Shown here: positions 1 through 12,207 of the stretch, piece by piece | Position numbering within the stretch: position 1 is the stretch's first letter | How the letters are laid out: the number at the start of each line of letters is the position of its first letter | Assembly (NCBI GenBank): GCA_020726505.1 | Contig: JAHLEZ010000005.1 | Span: 2,852,001-2,916,000, forward strand | Direction of reading: 5' to 3' | DNA from: Leptodontidium sp. MPI-SDFR-AT-0119 | Lineage: Eukaryota > Ascomycota > Leotiomycetes > Helotiales > Leptodontidiaceae | DNA length: 64,000 bases | Notes under the pieces: model-generated | What the model saw: the letters and a program-made list of their open reading frames with translations, nothing else | What the model was told of the DNA's origin: nothing | The model's database searches: none | Made by a program: the position numbers and the translations under genes

Positions 1-3000
1 GTGCAAATAACGCCGGTCAAAATAGCGGCATATCTACAGCATCTGGGCTGTACATCGATGTAAGTAAAAACATTAGGACATCAACAGTTTTTAACCTTGG
101 AAATTAGCTACTCGACAAACTTTGGGCTGGCATTCCAGGAGCAACTGTTATTCTGTCTACTTTGCTTCCTAACAAGAATGCTAACACAAACGCTCGTGCT
201 GTAGCGATCAACGAACAGATCCGAACAACAGTTGCAAGCCATTCTGCAGGCTTGAACAAAAGGTTTGCCATTGCTGATATGAACGATGGATTTATTACAA
301 TGACCGATCTCAACGACGAGACTTATTCATTGGACTCTAGCTATAAGAAAATGGCATCGGTGTAGTAGGCAGCTATTCAAAGGGTTGAGAGAAATGGCTG
401 GCTGATCGCACCAGCAAATGCTGGATTCTCTGATGCTGCGACAGAGTCGACTATCTACAACTGCCTTAAGGTTTACGGGGACGGAGACGGTAACTACTAA
501 ATTCAACGAGGCAGCGGCACTGATAGTGGGAAGTATGTCCATGCTTCTTCAAATCAAGGTATAGTATGGACGGCTCTAACCTTGGTTTTGAAAGGAGACG
601 TTAATTACGGTGACAATTTCTTCTTCGCCTAGCTAGTGAACTTTGGTGGCACTGAAGTAGACGAGATTATTATGGCAAACTTCACGGGCAAGACTTGGAC
701 ATGGCAATTTTGGGTCAACAATAACAACAACGACTTTGCAGCAGGTCAACCTTTCGATCCAGGATACTCGTGTCCTCCAAACGCCACACGATTCGCTGAC
801 TTGAATAACGATGGACTGGACGATTTCGTTTGTATTGATACCCAGGGAAATTTGGGAGCTTCTATCAATGAAGGCGGCAACCCTCCAATTTTTCGCCCGT
901 ATGATATTGTATGTTCCTCCATAAATGCTTCGGTTTCTGCTTCCGTTTACTGTGATCCTGTTAGCTGACTGGGGTTTCAAGATTGGGACTTCGCCGCCAT
1001 TCTGGTCCAGTGCTTATACCGTCGATTTGGTATATCTCGCAGATATCGACGGGGACGGTCGTGCTGATTAGTGTGTTTTAGTTGAGTTGGGTAGCGTTTC
1101 GTGCCTTAGAAATGGTGGCCAAGGAATCCTCCCTATAGCATCAGTTGGTGGGTTCTGGCAAGGCTTTAAGAGCAGTGGTCCCCAAGACTGGACGGTGGTT
1201 TTCCCAGGCTAAGGGCGGGGTAATGCTGCTGGAGTTAACCTCGTCGACATTAACGGAGACTTTAAGGCAGATTGGCTTTTTATGACACCAACGGGTTAAG
1301 TTGATACGTTTATTAATAACCGGGGGACCGGACAAGGCATGATCCCCGATTGGGAATATGTCAATGTAACTCACGGCGGTTTAAGTTCATTCGGAGTGAC
1401 AAATGCAAACAGTATGGTGAAGTTTGGAAGGATGTATGGAACTAGGAGGAGAGATGTAAGTACAAAATTAACCTGTGGAATCTATGTATATTGACGAGAC
1501 ATGCAGTACATCTGGGTGCAAGCTGTTCCAATTATTGGTAATAATCTGGCTTTAACTATACAGATACATGTCTGGAAAAATCTTGGATCCGGTGGTACGT
1601 TCTTGAAAGGAGACGGCACTTATTACTGCGACATGGACGGCGATGGGAAGGATGATTATGTTTGGGTTGGACCAAATGGCTTGATCGACATTTATCTTAA
1701 TATTAATAACCGTCCATTCTGGGAAAACCATGGATTTGTCATTACTCTCGGCGTATCTCGAAAGACTATTCACTTTGCGGATTTAAATGGGGACGGACGG
1801 TGTGATGTAAGTACTAGGTCGATTTGATATTTTATGACAATTGTTAAACGATTCTAGCTTTTATCGGTTGATAGGAACACTGGAGCTGTCCGGATGTGGT
1901 TAAACAACTGGAATCCAGGGAGTAGGACGTGGTTTTTCGTCGACAAGGGTATTGTATCTGGAGAAGCTAGGTGTACAATGGGGTACGGAGTGATTAAGAA
2001 TGACCTCGGCGTTCGATTTGCCGATTTGACAGGCGACGGCGAGGCAGACTATCTCTGCATTTGGCCCAATGGACGAGTGGATGGATATCTCAACAGAGGG
2101 ATGTCATCCACGGGCCAAGTCTCGTTCGAGAATATTAACCAGATCAAATCGGTAACAAACTACGACCGACAGAATGTCCGTTTTCACGACGTTAATGGTA
2201 AATTCAGCTTCCATGTTTTTTGAAAGCTTCTCTAATCCAGATTAGGTGATGGCAGAGCAGATCTCCTTTGGATTAACAAATATTCGGGAAACACAGCTAT
2301 TCAGATCAACGACGGGGAGATCCCCTCATCCGGTAACCATTTCTACTGGGGTGTTCGAGCGGTACTATATAAGGGCTAGGATCGCGGCTCGAATATGGCG
2401 TTTGGTGCTCTAGGAGGTTAGCATCGAGTAGACATCATACAAGTTATACCTAAGACTAATGTTACCTATATATCGTACAACAAGTGCGCCAGTGGAAACG
2501 AATCGGGTGAAGATGATGTAAATATGGGAGACCCAGGACTGCACAGCTACCGAGATCTTGGCAGCTGCCTTGACAGCGACAACGATGGAAGTTGCGAAAT
2601 CGACATTGATCCAAACTTGGGACTTACACTTCCTGTGGACACAATTCTTCTACCGTTTCAAGGCGCTGCACAGTACAGCCAAGGCGATGCCTTCCTCTTC
2701 GACACGCCTGAGATGTTGAGCCTCACACTTAGCATAGTAATAGCTGGCGAACCGATACAATGGGAGGATGTTAGTTGTGGCACGATTTCAGCTAGTGGAT
2801 TGCATGGAAATACTCTCGGCTGTATTGCGTTAATTGTAGCATGGGTTATGTACTCCATGTAATTACCTTCAAGGCGGACCGGTCGCTACAACCCCAACTC
2901 GCAGTCTCGAATCTTCCAATCACCACTACCAATTGCATTCCGACTGGGAACCAATTGAAAACTGCACGACCCAGTGTTTATTGCTGAAAAATACTCCTGA

Positions 3001-4650
3001 GCACACTTGGACTCCTGTTGGGAATGGAACTTACAGAGGCATATATCATGAGCTCCATTTCAAGCACAGCGGCAACTTTACCGTTCATAGAGCCTATCAA
3101 GGAGTGAATTCCGGCGAAATTTCCCTGTCTCCTCGCCAGTATCGCACTACAACACTGCAACAACCGAACGGTCGCCCAATACATCTTGATGTCTACACGC
3201 GTAGAGACGAGACCAAAGCGTATACGAGCGCTTTCCTTGGGCAGCGCAATCCACAGCAGGTTGCGGAATGGATCGGCGAGTCAGTAGAAGAGTCTGTAGC
3301 AGTGTCCCAGAGAGGCTCATACTCTCTACACATGGCAGAGTACGGAGACCTTTTAGGTATTCCCATGTACATGGACATGTCTCAGAATGGATCAGGAGAC
3401 GATGATCCGTCAGCGGTTGAACAAAGTCTCAATAACGCTGACATGGCCGCAACTATGCTGGACCAGGAGGAAGAAGAGGTGTTGCTGAACTGCAACGGGA
3501 ACTTAACCTGAATTGATCCTGATCTAGAAAATGATCTCGATGGAACGCCGAATCCGAATCTATGGTCTCGCGACCTGCAAAGACGGGTCGGATCCTCGAC
3601 TCCGTATCAGATACTAAACATATTCGATCCTAATGGCGACGTTGTGACCTTCCACAGGGCTACATACGTCAACGGTGCCAATGGTCAGAATCTGATCGAC
3701 GCAGGTGGAGACACTCATGTTTACGCGCTTTCCAACCCCACAGACTGTGTGGACGGCACAGTACGGAGTAATCAGCCACTCAATGGAGGAGTTAGAGTGC
3801 AAGCAGAGCATATAGTTGAGCGGGTTACGGTACCTTATTTCTTCGAGTTCGTTTAAGAGCCTGCTCTTAAACTTGGAGATGGGGGAGGACTGATCGTAGC
3901 ACCGGGAAATTTTCGTGCGATTGACTTTGACACGATAGCCGACTACATGGACGAGCCATACGAGAGTTGGCCTGGATGGTCATCGGCCACCTACGGGACT
4001 CCTTACCCAGGTCAATCCCTCATGACAGATCTTGCCCAAGCACTGGGCTCAACCGAGAACACTGAGGTAATGACAAATCTGGCCGCTGACTTGAACAACG
4101 TGAAGTCGCGAGTGTGGGACACTTTCGTCAATGTGACAGCTCTTTCTCGTTGGAATGTTTATGTTGAGGGGCGGTCAACTGAGAATACCAGAAAAGCTTT
4201 GGAACTAATACGTGCAGTAAGTTCACCCACAGAGTTGTGTTTAAGAAGCGCTCCGGAAATTGACAAGACATCAATCCAGGGCCTGGCATTTTCAACTACC
4301 TTAACGATGCAAATGTGCAGGAGCTTCTGGGGACGATTCATCAAGATATTCGTTTTGCCACAGCGTGGTTCGACATGCACTACAACGGTCTTATTGCTTC
4401 TCCTTAGACACAGACGGACTTACAAGGCCTTTGGGTTGTCTTCATTAATATGTGGGCACAGAGAATCGCTAACACGAATCGGAATTATGCGGTTGAAAGG
4501 CTCAACGCACTGGCAGCGCCATGGGAAGATTTGTTAGCTAGGACTAGCGCTCGGAGGGCAGCACAAATCGCAGGAGCAAATTTGGACGAAATTTATCGAC
4601 TTCGAACAGAAGTCCAGAGGATTGTCTTCAATAGATCAAGGTTGACATAG
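1..4650 (+). pseudogene. RIP-damaged SGNH-esterase/FG-GAP protein with chitinase-like C-terminal tail (5' end outside window)
   Basis: The remnant begins inside a GDSL/SGNH esterase domain. An intron of GTAAGT..TTAG type lies at about 60-108, followed by the conserved block ADMNDGFITMTDL near 276-314. Several FG-GAP/VCBS repeats follow to about 2350, recognisable by calcium-loop motifs such as DLNNDGLDDF and DMDGDGKDDY. The part from about 2930 to 4650 resembles the region downstream of the GH18 domain in fungal class V chitinases (AEHIVERVTVPYFF, then ALGSTENTEVM). An intact protein would be secreted and act on wall or plant polysaccharide. In-frame stops lie at 363, 366, 1069, 1210, 1296, 3509, 3854 and 4405. 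At 363-368 a conserved Trp-Trp pair is read as TAG TAG, as expected from TGG to TAG transitions. The family assignment is firm for the SGNH/FG-GAP part and moderate for the tail. Confidence 0.8.
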
Positions 4651-4826
4651 GGAGAGGATACCTACTTGCTTTCGGTACATTGCTTCCTATCAAATGCTTA
4701 AGAAATATGAGTTTTGGAACTCTCCTTTCCATAGATAAATTCAAAGTGATATTCTCTCTTGGTAAGCAACATGATTGAGATTCGCGGACAGTTTCTGACA
4801 TGTTTCCATCCAAAACGAGGGCTCTG

Positions 4827-6190
4827 TCATGCCTCTCTAGCGGCTTTCATGGCGTACCATCTTTTCCCCAAAACACTATCACGAGAGAATCCCCTCATCA
4901 CATTAGAATTCGTTATGCTCGACGTAGCTTCTTCTGGATCCATGCCGATGAATGCCCGGTTACGGCTCTTCTGGGCCGCTTCCCAAATTCTGTCTATCCC
5001 AATTTCATCCTTCAACCTCAACTCGTAGAAGTTGTATACTAATTGATCCAGTCTGACTCGTGTGAATCCCTCATACCCTTCTATATATTTGTGGCCGGGT
5101 TTGGGGAAGTCGGCCTCGTAGGCCATCATCCACATGTCATCATACAACGGAGATCGACCTTGATTCAGGATAGAGCTCACATATTCTGGATTAATGACGA
5201 GGAAAGTGTTTGTGAGGAGTCCGGATCCAGCAATTCCATGTACGAAATGCTCTGTCATGGTGCCCAAGGTAGCGACATTCTCGCTAGATTGGTACCTCTG
5301 GGGGTCGTCCAGAATATCTTGAAAGGCTTTGAGAAATATCGAATCAGCTTGAGAGCCACTGGAAAAATCGGTATCGGGCGCGTTGAATGAAAGTAGCTTC
5401 CACTTTCTGCTGATGATGTCTGTCGACCCATTGTACATCAGTGCAGTTCGGAAAACGTCTTCCATTTGATAGTTAAAATGTTCGATCTGCCCTGTAGACT
5501 GGGTCAGTTGTTAATTAAATTAAATTTTTGTTCGAATAAGCTGCCTGGAATAACCGCTACTAAGATCAAAGATGGAGAACACTGACCTGGGTTGAGTTGC
5601 TGAACTGCCTTGTTATACAAGCACACAAACCCCCAATGCATGTTGTCCTCCCTGTACAAATGTTGAATCCATTCTTTCGCATATGGTAAAGCCGCCTCAG
5701 CTGCTGCTCGCTGGCGGGCTTGCTCCGGAGCCTGCTTACGTTTCCAAAATTCCTTGGCTGCAATCTCAATCGCAGCTTCATCGCTATCAAATTCTCGAGC
5801 CGCGAGGTATTTGTCGAGGCCATCCTCGCTTGTCTTTGCCATAGCTTCAAAAACAGCATGTTTTTCCTCAGCCGTGATGGGTGTCCAGAAGCGATCGTTC
5901 AAGAGCATAAGTTCGTCGTATGTGAGACTTTCGACGTGCGACAAGGCTTGCTCGATGAGCTGCTCACGTGATATGCTTGTCACTGCTCGAATGTTCGCGG
6001 CTTCGAGGTCTGCGTCAGGAAGGTCGAGAAAGAGTCGACGTTCGGTGTCGGACAAGATAGATGGCGAGGAGGCACTTTTCTGCTGGAGCAACGGCCATGC
6101 GGAAATGAGCGTCTCTACAGCTGTGAGGTTTCGCATTACTCTCATTGAGCTGGCCAGCATTGGCTCAATTGCGGAAACTGGAGATGCCAT
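4827..6190 (-). CDS. hypothetical protein, 422 aa, two exons
   Basis: Two exons (6190-5587 and 5491-4827) are joined by a 95-nt GT..AG intron that keeps the frame (phase 1) and gives a continuous 422-residue protein. I do not recognise the family. No signal peptide or membrane segment is visible. The N-terminal half is rich in Ala, Glu and Leu and probably helical. The C-terminal half is mixed, with conserved-looking blocks HFVHGIAGSGLLTNTFLV and SPLYDDMWMMAYEADFPKPG. It converges on the decayed SGNH gene to its left, with about 180 bp between them. The start at 6190 is the first ATG of the open frame. The intact frame across a spliced exon supports a real gene. Function is unknown; a secondary-metabolism or self-recognition role cannot be argued from sequence. 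Confidence 0.72.
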
Positions 6191-7113
6191 GTTGCTTTGA
6201 CGGTACGGCTATTTCTTCTGGCAACATCGACAGCTATGATGCGTGTCTGATCAAAGTGGTCGAGTGAGCGAGGGTATGAGAGCACAAGAGCTTCTTGACT
6301 TGTAGATACTTGTGGAGGCGATAGTGAAACGTATTTGGAAATTGGCCAACAGGGTTTGATGTACGTAAGCGCCAACCTACGGACTAGACCCAAAGAAAAC
6401 GTGCATATCCGACCCCGCTGAAAATATATATCCCTGCAGAAACAAGGGTGGTTGATTATTTGTTGAAAGGGCTGTGTAAGTTTTACTTTTTCAGCTAACT
6501 TATTTATGGCTAGCCGCTGGTCACCCATAGCACGTCCCATTTTCATGGCGCCGAAGATGAAACTCAATGGAATTGGGTTCTCACTTTGCTGTGATTTTGA
6601 CTTCTCAAACGTAACGAATCATGCTAAGAGCCTTGTGGTGGCTTGCTAGTAATTACCCAGGTATGTCTTTTTTTGATTAGCTATATCCTTGTTAGGAAGC
6701 GGATGTCAACCTAAAACAAGGCCACAGAATAAAAACGATTTCTGTTGTAGCCAGCTCGTAATTTTCCAAAATCACCTTTTTCGGAGGAGCTGCTTCTCCT
6801 TTTAGCGATGTGTACGGGAGTATCACCGGTTCTTGTGAGTATGTGGAATTTTAGTGTCGGGATGTGCCAGAACCAGATCCCTAGTATCCGAGGGGGCTTT
6901 TCACACGATACCTGACAGTATGGCAAACATAAAAGCCATGAATGAAACTCCCACCAGGCATAGAAACATTTTCTAGACAACACAAGGCGTATAAGCGGAT
7001 TCTGGAAATAAGACAGAGCGTAAAAGCAACAACGTATTTTCAAAAGGCGGAGCTCCACTAACTAGTAGTGCGATCGTCATTCCATTCGACTCTCCTGATC
7101 CAGTTCTCCATAT
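6191..7113. other. intergenic, no gene recognised
   Basis: About 0.9 kb between two minus-strand genes. Open frames here (for example minus 6567-6142) have no recognisable domain and overlap the 5' end of the gene at 6190. It probably holds the promoter of that gene and the 3' UTR of the BTB gene. Confidence 0.5.
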
Positions 7114-8143
7114 TCAACGCAGGATCTCTCCATTTGTGCATTCAGCTCCTTCCCTATCCTCCAATCTCTGCTGTTCAAGGCAGTACTGTTGATCGTAATC
7201 TTCACCGGCCGCGCCCCCACCTTCTGATCCATTATTGTTGACCGAAGAGCATTTCTCTCCCTCCTCGTGGACATGAAAACTGCAGACATAAAATCCCTTC
7301 CTCGTAACACCCACATCATGGATTCCACGAACTCTCGGATCCTCCCGCAGACTAACAGGTCTATACCAAGCTTCGTCAGACTCCTTCAGTGACGACCTCT
7401 GGAACGCAGCAAAGTCTTTCAAAAATACAGGGACTTCAAATATTGGTTCCAGTCGTTCGGGTTTATCTCCAAATATCAACCGGTAGGATACCAAGGCCGC
7501 GACGAATGTTCTGATGGGTGAATTCTCGGCGCAGAACGTTCTAGTAAAGATACGTCTGATTTGGTTCAGGGAGAAGCGTATGCCTGGATTTCCCCTTCGT
7601 ACGGCGTGGTACATGTCGTCTTGTATGAGATCCATAGTGTAGTTCTTCAGGGTGTGGCAGCCGATCAGGTCCCCAAACAGGTAAATATCAATGAGCGTGT
7701 CCAGTTTGACTGCCGTGTTTTTATCGTCCATGAATGTTCCATGGTGTAGCCAGTCAACGGCCAATTGGAAGGTGTGTGGTTCGATATCTGGGAGGATGAC
7801 TTGGAGGGTGGACGCAGATGAGAATATGGTAGAGAAGTAAGGTGAAATGGCGCAGATTCGGACGCGGTGGAGGATGAAAGCTTTGTGAAGGGGGCTAACG
7901 AGGATCTTAATTGTGTCCGACGCGGAGTCCCTGCGTTTGCGTTAGCTTGTTTGGTCGTTGGACTGGTAGCTTCGGAGTTAGGTGTCTGTACTCGTTGACG
8001 AATGTTTCTGCAACATCTGCCTCACCTTCAGGGATATTGGCCGTGTCGAAAGAACGCGCATCAAGCGGCAGCGGAGATGCGCAGAGGGCGTCTCCGAATT
8101 GCGGAGCGCCGCGATCATTTCCGTCGACCTGCGGGATCGTCAT
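7114..8143 (-). CDS. BTB/POZ domain protein, 322 aa
   Basis: Exons 8143-7992 and 7930-7114 are joined by a 61-nt intron with a GCTAACGC branch site. The N-terminal 50 residues are low complexity. Residues about 50-150 show a fungal BTB fold: SDTIKILVSPLHKAFILHR, then ISPYFSTIF, LPDIEPHTFQLAVDWLHHG and LIDIYLFGDLIGCHTLKN. Fungal proteins of this type use the BTB domain for dimerisation and sometimes for Cullin-3 binding; a specific partner is not known. The linker between strand B1 and the helix (VSP-LHKAF) is a few residues shorter than usual. The C-terminus is acidic and Gly/Glu/Gln-rich. The start is the first ATG in exon 1. Confidence 0.78.
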
Positions 8144-9067
8144 TGTGGTGTTGGATCAGGACGAACAAACAATCAAGGCTAGACTGAAACGGACTCAATG
8201 GTATCTTGGTCTTATGTTGCTAGTTCTAGCAACAGGCAGGGTGCTATCTCCGGCCCTTGAGCTAGCAGAGGTGGGGCGTGCAAACAAACAACAAAGGTAA
8301 AAATTTAAGCGAGCCAGGTCGATGTCACTAGCCGCAATCCCCCTTTCCCAGATCAGGCGAGGTGGGGGGGAAAGGGAATCGTGACATAATCCGTGTCTCG
8401 CAGATTTCGGATAGATCTTTGGTAAAAGATAGATAAGGTGCCTGACGCCCGATTGGCTTTAGCTCCGGGATGTTCAGTGGTGAGGCGTTAGGCTGGTGAC
8501 CTCTGAGCCAGAGCCACCTTGTCCGCTCGACTCCGCTCGACTCCTCTCGACATCTTCATATATCTCTACTTGAGCCTCTGGCCCTACTATAAAAATTAAG
8601 TAGGATCATTTGACATTGGATGAAATCTCCCCCTATTCCTCCTGCTGTGAGGCTGGCTCCATTTGAAATTGATACTCCTCACATCTGCGACAAGCAGACA
8701 GCCACTGCAGTATTCATAGGGCATGGCTTCGACGTGTCGCACACAAGAAATGCAGCGCACGAACTTTGACAAGGTCTTCTATTACCATGCCGGCGATAAG
8801 TCGCCCTCGTCACCTCGCGTGCGACTTGGACCTGGATGCTGCGGGAAGTGGTCCATTCATTCACGCAGTTCAAAATCCATCGATTGCGCGAGCTAAAAGC
8901 GGCAGTAGCAAGACACCTTTCTCCTAGTTTCAAGCTAGCCCCACAACCAGGGAGCATCTCTCTCTATCATATAAGCGGTTCTATTCTTGAAATCTGAAAA
9001 CAAAATCTTTTCAGACCAACAATTGAAATCGATAGAAATTATTTACGATAAGTTCTCGAACCTTAAC
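8144..9067. other. divergent intergenic region
   Basis: About 0.9 kb between the BTB gene (leftward) and the first 2EXR gene (rightward). It contains a short degenerate repeat of CTCGACTC-type units near 8525-8550. No gene is supported. Confidence 0.5.
8968..8976 (+). promoter_or_regulatory. TATA-like element
   Basis: CATATAAGC lies about 90-100 bp upstream of the first candidate ATG (9068) of the 2EXR gene. This is a position and sequence match only. Confidence 0.3.
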
Positions 9068-10178
9068 ATGGACTTCTTGTCGACTGTTAGCCCAGGTATA
9101 CCCAATATAACTGTGACGACACCGTTTCAATGGAATATGTCCCGACTCGCTCCTCTCTTGATAGAACCCGACCCTTCGACTACGAGAGGACCCTTGGAGA
9201 CGTTCGAACAATTTATGCAACTGCCCAGTGAGCTCAGACTCCTGATTTGGGGTTACATTGCTCGCCAGCCCAGGTAAGTGAGTCTTTATTTTACAACCCA
9301 GCCACGCGTCGTAACATTCAAACATTTCCAGGAAAGTCAAATTGCTAGAGTGCAGCCTCAGGCACTTCGAGCCGAGCTCTGCGCACTGGAATTCCAACGT
9401 GGAGGGTCAATCTCGGCACCCAGCTATGATGCAAGTCTGCAGTGAGTCCAGAAACGAGGGACTGCGATACTACACTGTCTGTCGAGACAGAGTGCGATAT
9501 GTCGTATACAGAAATCAACTCCGGAAATTCGGCCGCCACATGTCAAACACTTTCTTCATCAATTTTAATCTGGATGTATTCATCCACGGCTCGAGTCAAT
9601 TCCAAACTTGGGATAACCATTTCCCTGGCCAACACAGTTTTAACTTCGGGTTGGATATCCTTTCACAAATCCAACACATTGAACAACTCCCATGTTACAG
9701 AGAGCAGGTACAAAACTACAGTAGTCTCTGGATGGCTACGATGTTTGATGCTGTGATCTTCCGAACAAGCATATGGAAGAACCTCAAGGATGTGACACTC
9801 GTTCACAACGATTATGGTCGGTACTGCACTATGGAAACGACGAATTTCCATTCAGCCATGCTGGACTGGAAAGACAAGGTGGAGCGAAGAATGAGAATGT
9901 TTCCAACATGTCCCGAAACTGGATCGTTATTATACACAACCCCGAATATTCCGGAACTTGTAACGATGGAGTTTGAATTATGTATAAAATGGAAGTGGCC
10001 GACGGACTATAAACTTGAACCCTGCAAACCGAGACGGACATGGCGAGATCCTGACGCGAGTGCCGAAATTCGCACTGAGGGCGAAGTAAGACAGGCAGAG
10101 TTTGAACTATATGTGATGGAAGTTCAGAAAGCGGACCTAGCACAACTTCAGACCTTTCATCGCTTTGGAAGTTGCTGA
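9068..10178 (+). CDS. 2EXR-domain protein (copy 1)
   Basis: Two exons join 9273 to 9332 across a 58-nt intron (GTAAGTG..TTCCAG). The ATG at 9137 (MSRLAPLL) matches the MSRLKTLL/MTRLQALL starts of neighbouring paralogs and gives 327 aa; an in-frame ATG at 9068 would add 23 residues. The domain shows FMQLPSELRLLIWGYIA, then VEGQSRHPAMMQVCSESRNE, YYTVCRDR and FINFNLDVFIHG, the pattern shared by all 2EXR copies in this window. 2EXR proteins are fungal, often lineage-expanded, and have no known activity; the N-terminal part resembles an F-box-like helix. No signal peptide is seen. This is the only copy on the plus strand, and it stands 10 kb away from the others. Confidence 0.82.
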
Positions 10179-10686
10179 GCTATCTTACTGGACGGAATAT
10201 CCGAATTCACATTCGGGTGCTGCATTCAGAAGCTGGGGCGATTAGAAGAGACAAGTGTATTTAGCAATGAAGTGGTAGAGATCTGCGCGTCTGTGCACTA
10301 AACAGGACTTGGAATAAATCAACTGGTGGAACTGTTGGGGGTTGAAAATGGAAATTTCGGGTCAATTTATTCGCCGATGGCCATGGTGCTGAGCAAATAC
10401 ATGAGCTGATTTCCGGGTCTCTTCTTGGAAAACACTTAAGCTTTTTCATTTCAAATTCTTGATATCGATAGGTGGTGATTTTACCAGCCATTCTGCGGGT
10501 GGTGGGGATCATCATCGGAGCTCAAGACGGAGACGCGATTGCGAGACTGTAACCTATTCTCGACATGGAGCAGTATTGAACAGGGCCTCTGTGTCTACAT
10601 AGCTATACAGGCTTTTTAATACAAGCATTGATTGAATGTACACAGTTCTTTCCAATTCCACACGAGATCAAACAATCTTGACAACA
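10179..10686. other. intergenic, no gene recognised
   Basis: About 0.5 kb between converging features. No supported coding sequence. Confidence 0.5.
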
Positions 10687-11963
10687 TCATAAATCAATAA
10701 AAGTGAACGTAATAATTGCTAGCACGAGAGAAATAGCACCTATGAAATGAATCAGCACAACAAAATAGTGAGATTAGGTCAAGTAATCACCTACCGAGAA
10801 TTATGTTCATGTAAAAATACCCAATGGTGCGAAACAGCTCTCTAGAAACCGCTGGACCCAACGTCAAGCCAGTGTTAAACGAAACTGATATCATTGCGAA
10901 GCACCTCGGCCACCGCTGGGACCAAAGATGTGGGGATTTTCTTCTTCGAGCTTTCCAACCATATCTATCGGAACAGAAGTTCGTCGTCAACATTCGTTCT
11001 CTGATCAAGATCAAGCAAATGTCCTTTGACTTACTGCGCTTGTGCAAAGCCCCACCCCCCTGAACGAATGACAAAAATAATCCAATCCCACATATGCATA
11101 CAATAAAAGCCACCTGCTCAGGGTTTTGGCTATCTTTGAACCAAGAAAATCCGCCCCCAGGCACACCCAACAAACACAGTAACGGGCAGAGCAGGGCCCA
11201 GCCAACTATTGTGGGGAGTCGGACGCCTACCCGGTCTCGAACCCAGCCAAGAAGGGGAGAAAGAAATATTATAGGGGCTTGAAGCGCGAAGAAAGTTTCT
11301 CCAGCTGATGATGGGTCCCAATTGAAGGTATCGCGAAGATATACAGGCAGTGTTGCGCTGAAACCAGCTTTGATGGCGGCTTGGGCGATGGTGTTTGGAA
11401 TGCTTGCCCAGATGCTAGCGTCTCGAAGCATTGTGGCATGGAAGTTGTGACTTTCCGCTTTCCGCAACTGCATCATTATTACTTCCTGCGTCAGCTTTCA
11501 AATCTGAGCCAAGGTTCATTGTAGAACTCGTAGCCGATGGCACCAATAGAAGGGGCGATGTTTCCGATGGAAATCCCTCCACATCACGATGTGGGTAGCT
11601 TGGAGGACCAAAGTCTGGCTTGCTGTCCTTTGCTTTGGATGATCAAATCAAGCTCGGCAAACGTATATCCCTCTCTGGTTGCCGCCTTACCACTGGCCTT
11701 GCAATCATGTCGAGAAATAGTAGGGCCATTGGAACAGACCACGCTGCCCAGTCTCCAAACCAGCCCAGCAATACCGAAACATTGGCCCGCTCACAGTTCC
11801 GATTTGAATGAAAGATGTACTGAGTCCCACCACTGTCCATCTCACCTTTGTCTGTATTCTGGAAATTCATGTCCGTGCAGACAAGCCATGCTGCAGAGCC
11901 AGCGATTGCTTGGAGGATTCTGTCAAGGTAAAGAGCCGATACTGCATCAGATCCGGTCAGCAT
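10687..11963 (-). pseudogene. MFS transporter remnant, 5'-truncated and frameshifted
   Basis: Pieces of one major-facilitator transporter run from about 11963 to the stop at 10687. They are YLDRILQAIAGSAAWLV (mid N-domain), WAAWSVPMALLFLDMIAR, a central-loop ETSPLL motif, FSATLPVYLRDTFNWDPSSAG and LGWVRDRVGVRLPTIVGWA, and a last small exon encoding AISLVLAIITFTFID. Reading frames shift at about 11860 and shift back at about 11780, so the blocks KGEM, SFIQIGTVSGP and LLGWFGDW lie in alternating frames. An in-frame TGA follows RLPSLI, and more shifts occur near 11450 and 10900. The first membrane segments are missing: only about 240 bp separate it from the next gene. The intact ancestor was probably a 12-TM drug or amine antiporter. 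Confidence 0.8.
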
Positions 11964-12207
11964 TCATCTACAGCTAGTGAGCAAAATGAGATATTTCTGA
12001 GCGGAAACATACATGTTGGAGACTCGGGCGCTCGACGAATTCTCCATTTTAACACTCACCAGAGAAGACCCTGTAAATGACAGCATAGAGAGTCTTTTCC
12101 CTCACATCAGAGAAGTGTGAAACTTCAAATGGGAATCAACAATTCATAACCAAAATCTACCTTCTGTGTACAAACCCACTTACGACTAAAGAAATATCAA
12201 AAGCACT

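Noticed and set aside
4628..5465. Plus-strand frames opposite the gene at 4827-6190
   Set aside because: They are shadows of the spliced minus-strand gene, without domains or splice sites.
6142..6567. Minus-strand 141-aa frame upstream of the orphan gene
   Set aside because: It overlaps the start of the spliced gene in another frame and has no recognisable sequence.
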